DNA of 39,808 nt, taken from NCBI GenBank assembly GCA_017464815.1, contig JAFTYI010000002.1, positions 1 through 39,808 on the forward strand. Reading direction: 5' to 3'. The notes under the pieces were generated by a model that worked only from the letters and a program-made list of their open reading frames with translations, made no database searches and was not told the DNA's origin. The stretch's first letter is position 1. Each line of letters opens with the position of its first letter. The stretch comes from Bacteroidaceae bacterium. GTDB lineage: Bacteria; Bacteroidota; Bacteroidia; Bacteroidales; Bacteroidaceae. Below, piece after piece: positions 1 through 7,706 of the stretch. Both the position numbers and the translations under genes were made by a program.

Positions 1-96
1 AAAGTGGCAATGATTGCGGTTGCGAACAAACTTTTGAAGCAAATTTTTGCCATCGTGAAAAATAATCAGGCGTATAGTGAAATTTATGCTATTTAA
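1..96 (+). pseudogene. C-terminal end of an IS110-type transposase (cut by window edge)
   Basis: The first 96 bases read as an open frame without a start, ending in TAA at 94-96. The 31 residues (containing VAMIAVANKLLK and ending AYSEIYAI) resemble the tail of IS110/IS116 transposases, where a KVALxAVANKLL-like helix follows the Transposase_20 helix-hairpin-helix domain. IS110 elements use a DEDD transposase and usually lack long terminal inverted repeats, so the element's right end cannot be seen here. Whether the gene is intact depends on sequence left of the window. The family assignment is by recall on a short piece. Confidence 0.55.
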
Positions 97-120
97 TTTG
101 GTTTTTAACACAGTTCATTC

Positions 121-222
121 TGAACGCAGTGAAGAATCTGTGAACGCAAGCAGAACACTATAATGCTGACGTATTCAGATTTTTCGGACAGAGTCCTCAA
201 CAACCCGTCTTCACTGCGTTCA
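121..222. repeat. 15-bp perfect inverted repeat around an 72-bp spacer
   Basis: TGAACGCAGTGAAGA at 121-135 is repeated as its exact reverse complement at 208-222. The left arm lies in a CATTCTGAACGCAGTGAAG context, a sequence type scattered through many Bacteroidetes genomes. It lies between the transposase tail and the promoter of the next gene. It could be a decayed dispersed element or a weak bidirectional terminator, but no T-run follows either arm. Confidence 0.6.
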
Positions 223-348
223 ATGACAGAGACGGCATGAACCGTGAAGCCTAAATAACTGTAAAAGTTTTAGCGGACACTAATATTTATATTTTCCGAT
301 TACGTACAAAATGTTCGGTTTTATCGATGAGGAAAACATTTTTTTTAC

Positions 349-356
349 TACCTTTG
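349..356 (+). promoter_or_regulatory. Bacteroidetes -7 box for the DUF3267 gene
   Basis: TACCTTTG at 349-356 matches the TAnnTTTG element, 32 bases before the ATG at 389. A clear TTTG -33 element is not visible at the usual distance. Confidence 0.6.
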
Positions 357-388
357 CAGCCTAATTTTTAGTTTAATTATAAGTTTGT

Positions 389-949
389 ATGGAAAATCTT
401 GATGTAACAAAGGGGCGTAAGGTGGCAATAGATATCGTAGCGGCCAATGTGTTTTCGGTAGTGTTGCTGTTTGTTACAGGCGTAGTGCTTGTTGTCCCCT
501 TCTACCTGATTTGGGGAACGGCCGGTTGGGAAGGTGAAAGTGTATTCGGGTTTGCCAGAATCTGGTGGCTTATTGCCTTTTTAATCGGCATTGTGGTGCA
601 CGAGCTATTGCACGGTATCGGGTGGGCCTGCTACGCCAAGAGCGGATGGAAGAGCATCAGCTTCGGTGTGATGTTGAAAATGCTTACCCCCTATTGCCAT
701 TGCAACGAGCCGATGGGTGTCAAAGCCTACTTGGTCGGTGCCTTGTTGCCATTGGTGGTATTGGGTATTATCCCTGCCGTGGTTTCTCTGATTATAGGAA
801 GCATTCCTCTGTTGGCATGGGGCATTCTTTTTATTGCCGCCGCAGCCGGCGACATCTGGATGAGCTGGTTGTTGACTAAAGAAGACCCCGAAAGCACCAT
901 ACTCGACCATCCGAGCGAAGCCGGATTCTATGTGTTTGACAAGGAATAA
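389..949 (+). CDS. DUF3267 family membrane protein, putative zinc metalloprotease
   Basis: A 186-residue membrane protein with hydrophobic segments near residues 15-40, 55-75, 105-130 and 135-160. HELLH near residue 71 at the start of a membrane helix is a HExxH zinc-binding motif, and a later GDIWM may supply a third ligand, as GD/DG motifs do in S2P-like proteases. This is the pattern of the DUF3267 family, which I recall as zincin-like and related to intramembrane M50 peptidases. Substrate and role are unknown. It is a single gene with its own promoter, between an IS remnant and a toxin-antitoxin-like module, so it may be accessory. The ATG at 389 follows a TACCTTTG box by 32 bases, which supports this start. 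Confidence 0.75.
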   Translation: MENLDVTKGRKVAIDIVAANVFSVVLLFVTGVVLVVPFYLIWGTAGWEGESVFGFARIWWLIAFLIGIVVHELLHGIGWACYAKSGWKSISFGVMLKMLTPYCHCNEPMGVKAYLVGALLPLVVLGIIPAVVSLIIGSIPLLAWGILFIAAAAGDIWMSWLLTKEDPESTILDHPSEAGFYVFDKE

Positions 950-957
950 ATAGAATG

Positions 958-1086
958 TTATTCACATTTCATCCGTTCGCCATCGGGACTGACGGCTATA
1001 ATTTTGAGCTTACCAACGTCGGCAGTTTGGATTGCGGGCAATTTGAATGTCGTATGGTGTGAAACAAAAGTATCTTTTGCCCGTCT
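958..1086 (-). pseudogene. Possible C-terminal gene fragment, unrecognised
   Basis: The minus strand holds an open frame of about 42 codons without a convincing start, ending in TAA at 958-960. The reading ends IIAVSPDGERMKCE, which has protein-like composition. It lies between two plus-strand genes in a region with other gene fragments. I do not recognise the family, and a chance open frame is quite possible. Confidence 0.2.
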
Positions 1087-1121
1087 TTAATCATTGAAAA
1101 GGCAACAAAAACAGATATATA

Positions 1122-1152
1122 TTTGTATTTAAGCAAAAAAGTTGTACTTTTG
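1122..1152 (+). promoter_or_regulatory. Consensus promoter of the DUF3791/DUF3990 module
   Basis: TTTG at 1122-1125, a 19-base spacer and TACTTTTG at 1145-1152 form a near-perfect Bacteroidetes promoter, 23 bases ahead of the ATG at 1176. Although the central gene of the module is broken, the promoter is intact. Confidence 0.8.
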
Positions 1153-1175
1153 CAGCAAATCAACAAGAAACGGTT

Positions 1176-1400
1176 ATGGATAGATTGAATCAGCATAAAA
1201 TTGATTTTCTGGTAGCTTTGATTGATGAATTTGGCAAGCGGTTCGGTTTGTCAAACAGAGAGTCATACCGTTATATCAATCAATATGGTGGCGTTCAAAT
1301 GTTTCTGAATCATTACGACATACTGCATACATTGTCATTTCGGGATATGGTGGATGGAATGGCTGCTTTTTGTCATAGACATGGAGGAAAATTGATATGA
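1176..1400 (+). CDS. DUF3791 family small protein
   Basis: A 74-residue soluble protein. The pattern DRLNQHKIDFLVALIDEFG, then YRYINQYGG and a central HTLSF, is typical of DUF3791 proteins, which I recall as the first gene of a compact Bacteroidetes/Firmicutes module followed by a DUF3990 gene. Its stop overlaps the start of the next frame as ATGA (1397-1400), so the genes are translationally coupled. DUF3990 is, as I recall, placed in the ADP-ribosyltransferase-like clan, so this protein may be the antitoxin-like partner of a toxin-like enzyme. That role is inferred from context. The gene looks intact and has a strong promoter. Confidence 0.75.
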   Translation: MDRLNQHKIDFLVALIDEFGKRFGLSNRESYRYINQYGGVQMFLNHYDILHTLSFRDMVDGMAAFCHRHGGKLI

Positions 1401-1504
1401 AACTATTTCATGGCTCCTTGCATAAGATACAGTATCACAAAGGTATAACGTTTCAATATGCTTTTTGTACACAGAAAGCTGTTGAGAAATTGATTCGCTT
1501 ATGA
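1397..1504 (+). pseudogene. Internally deleted DUF3990 gene (35 residues left)
   Basis: An ATG at 1397 opens a 35-codon frame beginning MKLFHGS, the usual start of DUF3990 proteins, and later reading FQYAFCTQKAVEKL, which resembles the C-terminal end of the same family. Full members are roughly 150 residues, so the middle of the protein (the presumed ADP-ribosyltransferase-like core) is missing while both ends stay in one frame. The frame overlaps both neighbours by ATGA (1397-1400 and 1501-1504), so the coupled operon is preserved. This looks like a clean in-frame internal deletion that inactivates a toxin-like gene. Family assignment of such a short piece is by motif and position. Confidence 0.6.
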
Positions 1505-1716
1505 CGATAACGGAAGGACAATTTCAATACATGATAGAAGGGATGACTTCTGATTTGATTCGTTTGGTGATGGAAAATGAGCAGTTGTCCATGCCTGATG
1601 CTTTCGGTAAAGTGTATAACTCGCAGACTTACGAGAATCTGCTCAATCCTGAAACGCAATTGTATTACCAAAGTCCGGGCTATGTGTACGATTGCTTGTG
1701 TGCTGAGAAAGAATGA
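1501..1716 (+). CDS. Small conserved partner protein of the DUF3791/DUF3990 module
   Basis: A 71-residue protein coupled by ATGA to the deleted DUF3990 frame. It begins MTITEGQFQYMIEGMTSDL and has SQTYENLLNPETQLY and a YQSPGYVYDCL end. Proteins with this ending follow DUF3990 genes in other Bacteroides genomes as I remember them; I know no name or function. It is acidic, without membrane segments. It could help neutralise, fold or position the DUF3990 protein, but nothing in the sequence shows this. The frame is intact although its partner is not. Confidence 0.65.
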   Translation: MTITEGQFQYMIEGMTSDLIRLVMENEQLSMPDAFGKVYNSQTYENLLNPETQLYYQSPGYVYDCLCAEKE

Positions 1717-1721
1717 TTCTT

Positions 1722-1997
1722 TCACACATCAGCGAGGGAGTAGTTGGTGCTTCGTCCTCCTTCTTTGTTCTTCACCAACATGCCTTTTTCCAGAAGATCT
1801 TTGATGTCGTTCAGTGCGGTGTCAGGCGAGCATTTGGCGATTTTGGCCCATTTGCTCGACGTGAGTTTGCCAAAGAAACCGTCGAACTGCATATTGATGA
1901 GCTTTCGTTGTCGTTCGTTCACTGGCTGATGGGCAAAATGTTCCCAATAGCGGGCTTTTTGGAGGACGTTCGACAGCGTTTCATTTGTGCTTTCCAA
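1722..1997 (-). pseudogene. C-terminal winged-helix part of a Fic-family protein (truncated)
   Basis: The minus-strand frame gives 91 residues from a TTG: ETLSNVLQKARYWEHFAHQP, NERQRKLIN, a GKLTSSKWAKIAKCS helix-turn-helix region, and GGRSTNYSL at the end. This matches the C-terminal end of Fic/DUF4172 AMP-transferase-type proteins in Bacteroidetes, where a small winged-helix domain follows the Fic core. The Fic motif HxFx(D/E)GNGRxxR is absent: the open frame continues only about 100 bases upstream, into the terminator hairpin at 2047-2083. So the N-terminal part and catalytic domain have been lost. No promoter is visible. It is probably not functional. Confidence 0.65.
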
Positions 1998-2046
1998 GGC
2001 TTTATCGAAACAAACTTTTCGGCGAATAACCAGTCTATTCTCCGAA

Positions 2047-2083
2047 AAAAATCGGCGAATAGCTGTTTTATTCGCCGATTTTT
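2047..2083. terminator. Bidirectional terminator between meaB and the Fic fragment
   Basis: AATCGGCGAATA at 2050-2061 pairs perfectly with TATTCGCCGATT at 2069-2080 around a 7-base loop, with A-T flanks extending the stem to 15 bp. A-runs on the left and T-runs on the right give U-tails in both directions. It probably ends meaB transcription on the minus strand. Confidence 0.85.
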
Positions 2084-2126
2084 CTGATTTTAGCCCTCTA
2101 ACCCTTTTGGGAGGGGATGCCGACGG

Positions 2127-3230
2127 TCAGCGGGAGAGGGTCTCCTTGAAATAAGTTTCCAACAGCTGATGGGCGGCGGTGAAGGAGGTGACGGTGCCGC
2201 CCAGCACTTCGCCCTCCTTGCGGCTGAGCATGGAGGCGATGGTGGGGTTCTGGTAGAAACTGTTGCGAAGCTGTTCGTTGATGCTCTCGTACATCCAGTA
2301 TTTGGCCTGCTCGTTGCGGCGGTATTGGAAGTAGCCGTTGGCTTTGACGAAGTCGATGTACTCATAGACCATGTCCCATATCTCCTTGATGCCCAGTCCG
2401 TAGAAGCCCGAGTAGGTGAGCACGCGGGGTGTCCATCCGCTCTCGGGAGCGGGGAACAGGTGCAGGGCGTTGCGGAAGTGGGCAGCGGCCAGGTTGGCTT
2501 TCTCGATGTTGTTGCCGTCGGCCTTGTTGATGACGATGCCGTCGGCCATCTCCATGATGCCGCGCTTGATGCCCTGCAGTTCATCGCCAGTGCCTGCCAG
2601 TTGGATGAGCAGGAAGAAATCGACCATGGAGTGCACGGCCGTTTCGCTCTGTCCCACGCCCACGGTTTCCACAAATATCTTGTCGAAGCCGGCCGCTTCG
2701 CACAGGATGATGGTCTCGCGCGTCTTGCGTGCCACGCCGCCGAGGGAGCCGGCCGATGGGCTGGGACGGATGAACGAGTCGGGGTGGACGCTCAGTTTCT
2801 CCATGCGGGTTTTGTCGCCCAGGATGCTGCCTTTGCTGCGTTCGCTACTGGGGTCGATGGCCAGCACGGCCAGCTTGCCGCCACGCTCCAACACGTGGAG
2901 GCCGAAGGCGTCGATGGAGGTGCTCTTTCCGGCACCGGGCACACCGCTGATGCCTATGCGCACCGAGCGCCCGGCGTAGGGCAGACACTTCTCTATCACC
3001 TCTTGGGCGATGGTCTGATGCTCGGGCAGCGTGCTCTCTACCAAGGTGACGGCCTGGCTCAGCAGGGTGGTGTTCCCCTTGAGGATGCCCTCCACATAGT
3101 CGGCCACGCTGAGGAGCTGGCGACGGGGCTTGCGCTGGAACTTGCGGTAGGGATTGATGGTCGAGGGCTGTTCGATGCCTTTGTTTACGGTCAGTCCCTT
3201 GTATTCTTCACTGTTTTCAGGATGGTCCAT
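2127..3230 (-). CDS. meaB: Methylmalonyl-CoA mutase-associated GTPase MeaB
   Basis: A 367-residue G3E-type P-loop GTPase that loads and protects adenosylcobalamin in methylmalonyl-CoA mutase, which Bacteroides uses to turn succinyl-CoA toward propionate. Walker A GVPGAGKST is at residues 96-104, AIDPSSERSKGSILGDKTRM near 124-143 and EFVETVGVGQSE-like switch sequence near 187-196, and NKAD at 235-238 gives guanine specificity. The C-terminal part is the helical dimerisation arm of MeaB/ArgK proteins. Length is normal for the family. It follows the DUF1573 gene by 19 bases on the same strand, so the two are probably cotranscribed. The mutase subunits are not in this window. Confidence 0.93.
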   Translation of the reverse strand: MDHPENSEEYKGLTVNKGIEQPSTINPYRKFQRKPRRQLLSVADYVEGILKGNTTLLSQAVTLVESTLPEHQTIAQEVIEKCLPYAGRSVRIGISGVPGAGKSTSIDAFGLHVLERGGKLAVLAIDPSSERSKGSILGDKTRMEKLSVHPDSFIRPSPSAGSLGGVARKTRETIILCEAAGFDKIFVETVGVGQSETAVHSMVDFFLLIQLAGTGDELQGIKRGIMEMADGIVINKADGNNIEKANLAAAHFRNALHLFPAPESGWTPRVLTYSGFYGLGIKEIWDMVYEYIDFVKANGYFQYRRNEQAKYWMYESINEQLRNSFYQNPTIASMLSRKEGEVLGGTVTSFTAAHQLLETYFKETLSR

Positions 3231-3249
3231 ATATAATATAATAAGGTGT

Positions 3250-4317
3250 TTACAGGTTCAACGGAATGTCTATCTCCAGTTTCGGGTGGTTGGGGTCGTT
3301 GGTGATGAGTAGCACACGGGTGTCGGCCGGACTCTTTTTCAGATACTTGGCCGTGGCGGTAACCTTCAGCTTGGTGTGCTCACCGGGGGCCAACACACTT
3401 TTTTTCAGCGTGACGCTCAACGCGGGATTGGAGACTTGCAGCTCTTGAATCTCCAGCGTGGATTTGCCCGTGTTGCTCAATATGAGGCTTTTGGAGTGTC
3501 TCTTCTTCTTGCCGAACGGCCCGAAGTCGATGTGTGTTTCTGACAGTTCAGCCCTTGGCGCTTGTGCCCGCTCTGCTGCGCTCAGCTTGGAAAAGTCGGG
3601 TAGCAGTGTGGCCGAAAGGGTGATTTCGTTCTCTTCGGACACCTTGTCGCCCATGTGTCGTGCCAGGAACAGGGATGACTGGGTCAGTCCCAGGTGGGTG
3701 AGCCCCTCGGTGTTCAGCGTCAGTTGCAGGATTCCCTCTTGCTTGCGCTGCAATGTTTCGGGAACTGATTTGGCGGTGATGTACGACGGCAGGTGCATCA
3801 GCACCGGTGTGAAAGGGGCGTCGCCCGTGTTGATGATGCTGATTTCAACCATGGGACGGTCGCCCTTGTAGGCGTCGGCGAAGTCAACCGTGTTGCGGTT
3901 CAGCCGGATGTTGCCTATCTGGTAGGGGTGTGTCTCGTCGTAATTGGTTGGTTGGCTCACCACGTGGCCGCGCAAGGTCAGGTAGTAGGGGGCATCGTCG
4001 GCATTGGTGTATATGCCTACCGTCTTCTGGAAACGTCCCAACAGGCCTGCATCGAATGTGGCCGTCACTTCGCCGCTCTTTCCCGGTTCGATGGGTGTCT
4101 CGGTCCATTTGGCCACGGTGCATCCACAGTCGGTACCGGCGTAGGTGATGACCAGCGGCTTGTCTCCCCGGTTGGCGATGGTGAAGGTGGCAGTGGCAGG
4201 TTCCTTCCAGAGGATGGTGCCAAGGTCGGCTTCGGTGCGCTCAAAGAAAGGAGCCGGTTGGGCACAGACCAGGGTGGGCAGTAGTGCCAAAAGGGATATG
4301 ATTGCAATCTGTTTCAT
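3250..4317 (-). CDS. Secreted DUF1573 domain protein
   Basis: A 355-residue exported protein with an N-terminal signal peptide (MKQIAIISLLALLPTLVCAQ). Residues about 20-120 form a DUF1573 domain, an immunoglobulin-like beta-sandwich of the ASPM/SPD-2/Hydin type, with EADLGTI at the start and NRGDKPLVI and AGTDCGCTVAKW at the usual places. A second copy lies near residues 255-355 (ETHIDFGPFGKKKRHSK). Many Bacteroidetes have these in periplasmic or surface proteins of unknown role. It is first in a probable operon with meaB, with no obvious functional link. Its promoter is divergent from that of the Fe-S factor gene. Confidence 0.85.
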   Translation of the reverse strand: MKQIAIISLLALLPTLVCAQPAPFFERTEADLGTILWKEPATATFTIANRGDKPLVITYAGTDCGCTVAKWTETPIEPGKSGEVTATFDAGLLGRFQKTVGIYTNADDAPYYLTLRGHVVSQPTNYDETHPYQIGNIRLNRNTVDFADAYKGDRPMVEISIINTGDAPFTPVLMHLPSYITAKSVPETLQRKQEGILQLTLNTEGLTHLGLTQSSLFLARHMGDKVSEENEITLSATLLPDFSKLSAAERAQAPRAELSETHIDFGPFGKKKRHSKSLILSNTGKSTLEIQELQVSNPALSVTLKKSVLAPGEHTKLKVTATAKYLKKSPADTRVLLITNDPNHPKLEIDIPLNL

Positions 4318-4361
4318 ACTTTTTTCTTGGTTAAAAACGTTGTTTATGGTTCTATTTGGGG

Positions 4362-4420
4362 CAAAGGTAAAAAAAAAACGTCAGTTGGCAGTGCTTATTT
4401 TCCACTTTGTTGTATCTTTG
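4362..4420. promoter_or_regulatory. Divergent promoters: DUF1573 gene (-) and DUF59 gene (+)
   Basis: On the minus strand TACCTTTG (complement of 4362-4369) lies 45 bases before the DUF1573 start. On the plus strand TATCTTTG at 4413-4420 lies 26 bases before the ATG at 4446. The -33 elements are weak in both. Confidence 0.65.
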
Positions 4421-4445
4421 CTTTTAATTATTAACATGAAGATAG

Positions 4446-4763
4446 ATGAGTACAGACAAATTCGCAATAGAAGAACGCATCATTGAGATGCTGAAAACTG
4501 TTTTTGACCCCGAGATACCTGTCAATGTTTATGACTTGGGTCTCATCTACAAGATTGAGGTGGAAGAGAATGGCATTGTGCTGATAGATATGACCCTGAC
4601 GGCTCCAAATTGTCCGGCAGCAGACTTCATTATGGAGGACGTGCGCCAGAAGGTGGAGTCGGTCGAAGGGGTGAACACGGCCAATGTCAACCTCGTGTTT
4701 GAACCTGAGTGGGACAAGGACATGATGAGCGAAGAGGCCAAACTTGAACTGGGATTCTTGTGA
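4446..4763 (+). CDS. Metal-sulfur cluster assembly factor, DUF59/MIP18 (SufT-like)
   Basis: A 105-residue single-domain DUF59 protein. FDPEIPVNVYDLGLIYKI and the cysteine-bearing TAPNCPAADF (Cys56) are the two hallmarks of the SufT/PaaD/MIP18 family, which helps mature iron-sulfur proteins in the cytoplasm. The family is often encoded beside suf genes, but no suf genes are visible here. The gene has its own promoter and is followed 72 bases later by lpxH on the same strand. Assignment to the family is firm; the particular client proteins are unknown. Confidence 0.85.
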   Translation: MSTDKFAIEERIIEMLKTVFDPEIPVNVYDLGLIYKIEVEENGIVLIDMTLTAPNCPAADFIMEDVRQKVESVEGVNTANVNLVFEPEWDKDMMSEEAKLELGFL

Positions 4764-4835
4764 TGGGCTACTAGCTACGAGTTATTGGTTACGAGTGACA
4801 ACCCTACACCCTAATCCCTCAACCCTACACTTTAT

Positions 4836-5606
4836 ATGAAAAATATCTATTTCCTATCCGATGCCCACTTGGGCTCGCGTGCCATTGAGCACAGCCGCAC
4901 GCACGAACGCCGGCTGGTGAACTTCCTCGACAGCATCAAGCACAAGGCCGAGGCCATCTACCTGTTGGGCGACATGTTTGACTTCTGGTATGAATTCAAG
5001 CTGGTGGTCCCCAAGGGATATACACGCTTTCTGGGAAAGATTTCCGAACTGACCGACATGGGAGTGGAGGTGCACTACTTTGTGGGCAACCACGACATGT
5101 GGTGTGGCGACTACCTGGAAAAGGAGTGTGGAGTGATTCTGCACCGCGAACCGCAGACGTGTGAGATTGGCGGCAAGGTGTTCTACATGGCTCACGGCGA
5201 CGGGTTGGACTATGCCGACCGCCATTGGAAGGTGCGCCTGATACAGACTATCTTCCACAGTTGGACATTGCAACGCCTCTTTTCCACCCTGCACCCGCGT
5301 TGGAGTGTCGACTTCGGACTGGAGTGGGCCAAACACAGCCGCCTGAAACGGGTGGATGGGAAGGAGCCTCCCTATCAGGGTGAGGACAAAGAGGGGCTGG
5401 TGCTCTATGCCAAAGATTATCTGAAGAATCATCCCGAGATAAACTTCTTCATCTTCGGACACCGCCACATCGAGCTCGACCTGATGTTGGCGCGTGACAG
5501 CCGCATCATCATCCTGGGCGACTGGATCAACTGTTTCTCCTACGCCGTCTATGATGGCGAACACATCTTTCTGGAGCAGTTCATTGAGGGAGTGACACAG
5601 CCTTGA
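4836..5606 (+). CDS. lpxH: UDP-2,3-diacylglucosamine diphosphatase (lipid A synthesis)
   Basis: A 256-residue calcineurin-like phosphoesterase. The metal ligands are visible in order: DAH at residues 9-11, GDMFD with Asp46, GNHD at 84-87, a histidine in AHGDG near 132, and GHRH near 207-210. This is the LpxH pattern; the enzyme cleaves UDP-2,3-diacylglucosamine to lipid X and UMP at the cytoplasmic face of the inner membrane. Length fits LpxH (about 240-260). The last 26 bases overlap the 3' end of the convergent MscS gene, so the two transcripts would be antisense at their tails. Confidence 0.88.
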   Translation: MKNIYFLSDAHLGSRAIEHSRTHERRLVNFLDSIKHKAEAIYLLGDMFDFWYEFKLVVPKGYTRFLGKISELTDMGVEVHYFVGNHDMWCGDYLEKECGVILHREPQTCEIGGKVFYMAHGDGLDYADRHWKVRLIQTIFHSWTLQRLFSTLHPRWSVDFGLEWAKHSRLKRVDGKEPPYQGEDKEGLVLYAKDYLKNHPEINFFIFGHRHIELDLMLARDSRIIILGDWINCFSYAVYDGEHIFLEQFIEGVTQP

Positions 5607-6774
5607 TGTCTTCTCCCATCGGGCTTTGGAACACATGAAGGCCATATTGGGGAATGGAGGCCATGACGTAGTCGAACACATCGGCTTGCAACGTCTCGTA
5701 GGCCACCCACTGCTTGTTGGCCGAGAAGAAGTACAGCTCCAACGGCATACCATGTGCCGTGGGTTGCAGCTGTCGCACCATCACCATCAGGTTTTGGTTC
5801 ACCCGCTCGTTCTCTTTCAAGAACTTCATCAGGGCACGGCGCAGCATGGTGATGTTGGTCAGCTCGTCGGCCCGGTCTTCGGGGTGTACCAACCCCTTTT
5901 TCCCATATTCCTTTATCTCTTGCGGGGTGCAGAAGCGTACGCTTGTCATGTCGATGTTGATGGAGCGCTTGATGCGTCGTCCGCCGCTATCGAACATGCC
6001 ACGCCAGTTTTGGAACGAGTCGCTCACCAGGGTATAGGGGGGCACGGTCACGGTGGTGTTGTCCCAGTTGCGCACCTTCACCGTGGTCAGGTTCACCTCG
6101 AACACCACACCGTCGGCACCATACTTGGGCATCGTTATCCAGTCACCCGGGCGCAGCATGTCGTTGGCCGACAGTTGCACACCGGCCACCAATCCCACGA
6201 TGGTATCTTTGAACACCAACATCAGCACCGTTGCCGCAGCTCCCAGTCCCACGAACAGGTCGATGGGCGACTTCTCGAGCAGGATGCTGAATATCAGTAT
6301 GATGCCGATGCAGACGGCCATCACCTTCGTCATCTGGAAGACACCCTTCAACGGGCGGTTCTTGGTCTTCTCCTGTTCGGTGCTCAGGGCGTAGAGCGAG
6401 TTGGAGAAACTGAAAACAAGCCTCAGGGTGGTGACGATGATGTATATCTCACAAGCCTTTATCAGGAACGTCTGTAGCAGCGGAGCGCTGGTGAACAAAA
6501 AAGGCATCAGCAGGTTGGCTACAAAGGCGGGGATGATGTGGCACATGTCGTCTAACACACGGTCGCTCAGCAGGTGGTCGTCCCATGTCACGCGGGTGCG
6601 CTTGACAACCGCCTTGATGGATGGCACAATCAATTGGCGGCAGAAGAAGTCGGTTATCCATGCCAGTATGGCAATGAGTGCAATGCTTGCTACCTGCTCC
6701 GTCAGGGTGATGTATCCTTGGCTCATCCCCATCTCGGCCAACCATTGCACAAAGCTGTTTCTAAGTGATTCCAT
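5581..6774 (-). CDS. Small-conductance mechanosensitive channel family protein (MscS, YbdG-like)
   Basis: A 397-residue membrane protein with hydrophobic segments near residues 22-42, 70-90, 95-125, 150-165 and 170-195, then a cytoplasmic MscS beta domain. The pore-lining and following region reads GLGAAATVLMLVFKDTIVGL, and the beta domain has the DMLRPGDWI and GVVFEVNLTTVKVRNWDNTTV patterns typical of the longer YbdG-like branch. It should open under osmotic downshock to release solutes. It overlaps lpxH tail to tail by 26 bases and is divergent from the aspartate dehydrogenase gene. TAATTTTG (complement of 6812-6819) is a fair -7 box for it. Confidence 0.87.
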   Translation of the reverse strand: MESLRNSFVQWLAEMGMSQGYITLTEQVASIALIAILAWITDFFCRQLIVPSIKAVVKRTRVTWDDHLLSDRVLDDMCHIIPAFVANLLMPFLFTSAPLLQTFLIKACEIYIIVTTLRLVFSFSNSLYALSTEQEKTKNRPLKGVFQMTKVMAVCIGIILIFSILLEKSPIDLFVGLGAAATVLMLVFKDTIVGLVAGVQLSANDMLRPGDWITMPKYGADGVVFEVNLTTVKVRNWDNTTVTVPPYTLVSDSFQNWRGMFDSGGRRIKRSINIDMTSVRFCTPQEIKEYGKKGLVHPEDRADELTNITMLRRALMKFLKENERVNQNLMVMVRQLQPTAHGMPLELYFFSANKQWVAYETLQADVFDYVMASIPQYGLHVFQSPMGEDIKAVSLPQ

Positions 6775-6811
6775 ACCTGTAAATGTCGTATAGTGGGTTA
6801 TATAACAGGTG

Positions 6812-6890
6812 CAAAATTAGAATAAAATGTGGAAGTATGAAGAATCTCGGGGCAGGAATTTCGCAGATTCTTGTTTATTTTATACCTTTG
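6812..6890. promoter_or_regulatory. Divergent promoters for the MscS gene (-) and nadX (+)
   Basis: CAAAATTA at 6812-6819 is a minus-strand TAATTTTG box, 38 bases before the MscS start. TATACCTTTG at 6881-6890 contains a plus-strand -7 box, 23 bases before the ATG at 6913. The second box excludes a further upstream start for nadX. Confidence 0.6.
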
Positions 6891-6912
6891 GGGCAAAAAT
6901 AAGCACATTGAT

Positions 6913-7692
6913 ATGAAGAAAATGGTAATTGTAGGCTGTGGCAAGCTGGGCGCCATCGTGGTCGACGCTTTGCAAAAGGGCCTGTTGAGTGAGTATGAAT
7001 TGGTGGGTGTCTATTCGCGCACCCGTGCTAAAGCCGAGGCATTGGCCGCCCGTGTGGAAGGTTGCCAAGTGTGTGACAGTGTGGAAGAGTTGTTGGCCTT
7101 GAAGCCCCATTATGTCGTTGAAGCCGCTTCGCCTGCGGCCATGCGTCAGTTGGCGTTGCCCGCTTTGCGTCAGGGCACATCCGTTGTCACCCTCTCCATC
7201 GGTGCCTTTGCCGACGATGCGTTCTATGCTGAGGTGATGCAGACGGCCCGCGAGGGTGGGGCACACGTCTATGTGGTGTCCGGTGCAACGGGTGGATTCG
7301 ATGTCCTCCAGACGGCCACTCTGATGGGTGGAGCCACGGCGCGTTTCTTCAACGAAAAAGGACCCAACGCTTTGAAAGGCACGCCCGTGTACGACGAGGC
7401 CCTGCAAACCGAGCAGCGCACCGTCTTTCAGGGTACGGCCACCGAAGCCATTGCTCAGTTCCCCACGAAAGTGAATGTCACCGTGGCCGCTTCGCGAGCC
7501 TCCGTCGGTCCTCAGAATATGCAAGTGACCATGCAGTCCACTCCCGGCTTTGTGGGCGACACGCAACGGGTGGAAATCAAGAACGAACAGGTGCACGCCG
7601 TCATCGACGTCTACAGCGCCACGGCCGAAATAGCCGGTTGGTCAGTAGTGAACACCCTGCGCAACATCATTTCCCCCATCGTCTTCTGTTGA
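6913..7692 (+). CDS. nadX: L-aspartate dehydrogenase (DUF108/NadX family)
   Basis: A 259-residue Rossmann-fold protein with the nucleotide-binding GCGKLG at residues 8-13, a DUF108 C-terminal domain, and SGATGG near residue 123, the substrate-binding loop of aspartate dehydrogenase. NadX oxidises L-aspartate to iminoaspartate with NAD(P)+ for NAD synthesis; in some organisms it works in the opposite direction in ammonia assimilation. The start is ATG 6913, because a -7 box at 6881-6890 lies inside the longer open frame that begins at 6871. It stands alone; nadA and nadC are not in the window. Specificity by family only. Confidence 0.82.
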   Translation: MKKMVIVGCGKLGAIVVDALQKGLLSEYELVGVYSRTRAKAEALAARVEGCQVCDSVEELLALKPHYVVEAASPAAMRQLALPALRQGTSVVTLSIGAFADDAFYAEVMQTAREGGAHVYVVSGATGGFDVLQTATLMGGATARFFNEKGPNALKGTPVYDEALQTEQRTVFQGTATEAIAQFPTKVNVTVAASRASVGPQNMQVTMQSTPGFVGDTQRVEIKNEQVHAVIDVYSATAEIAGWSVVNTLRNIISPIVFC

Positions 7693-7706
7693 AAAAAGGT
7701 ATCTTA

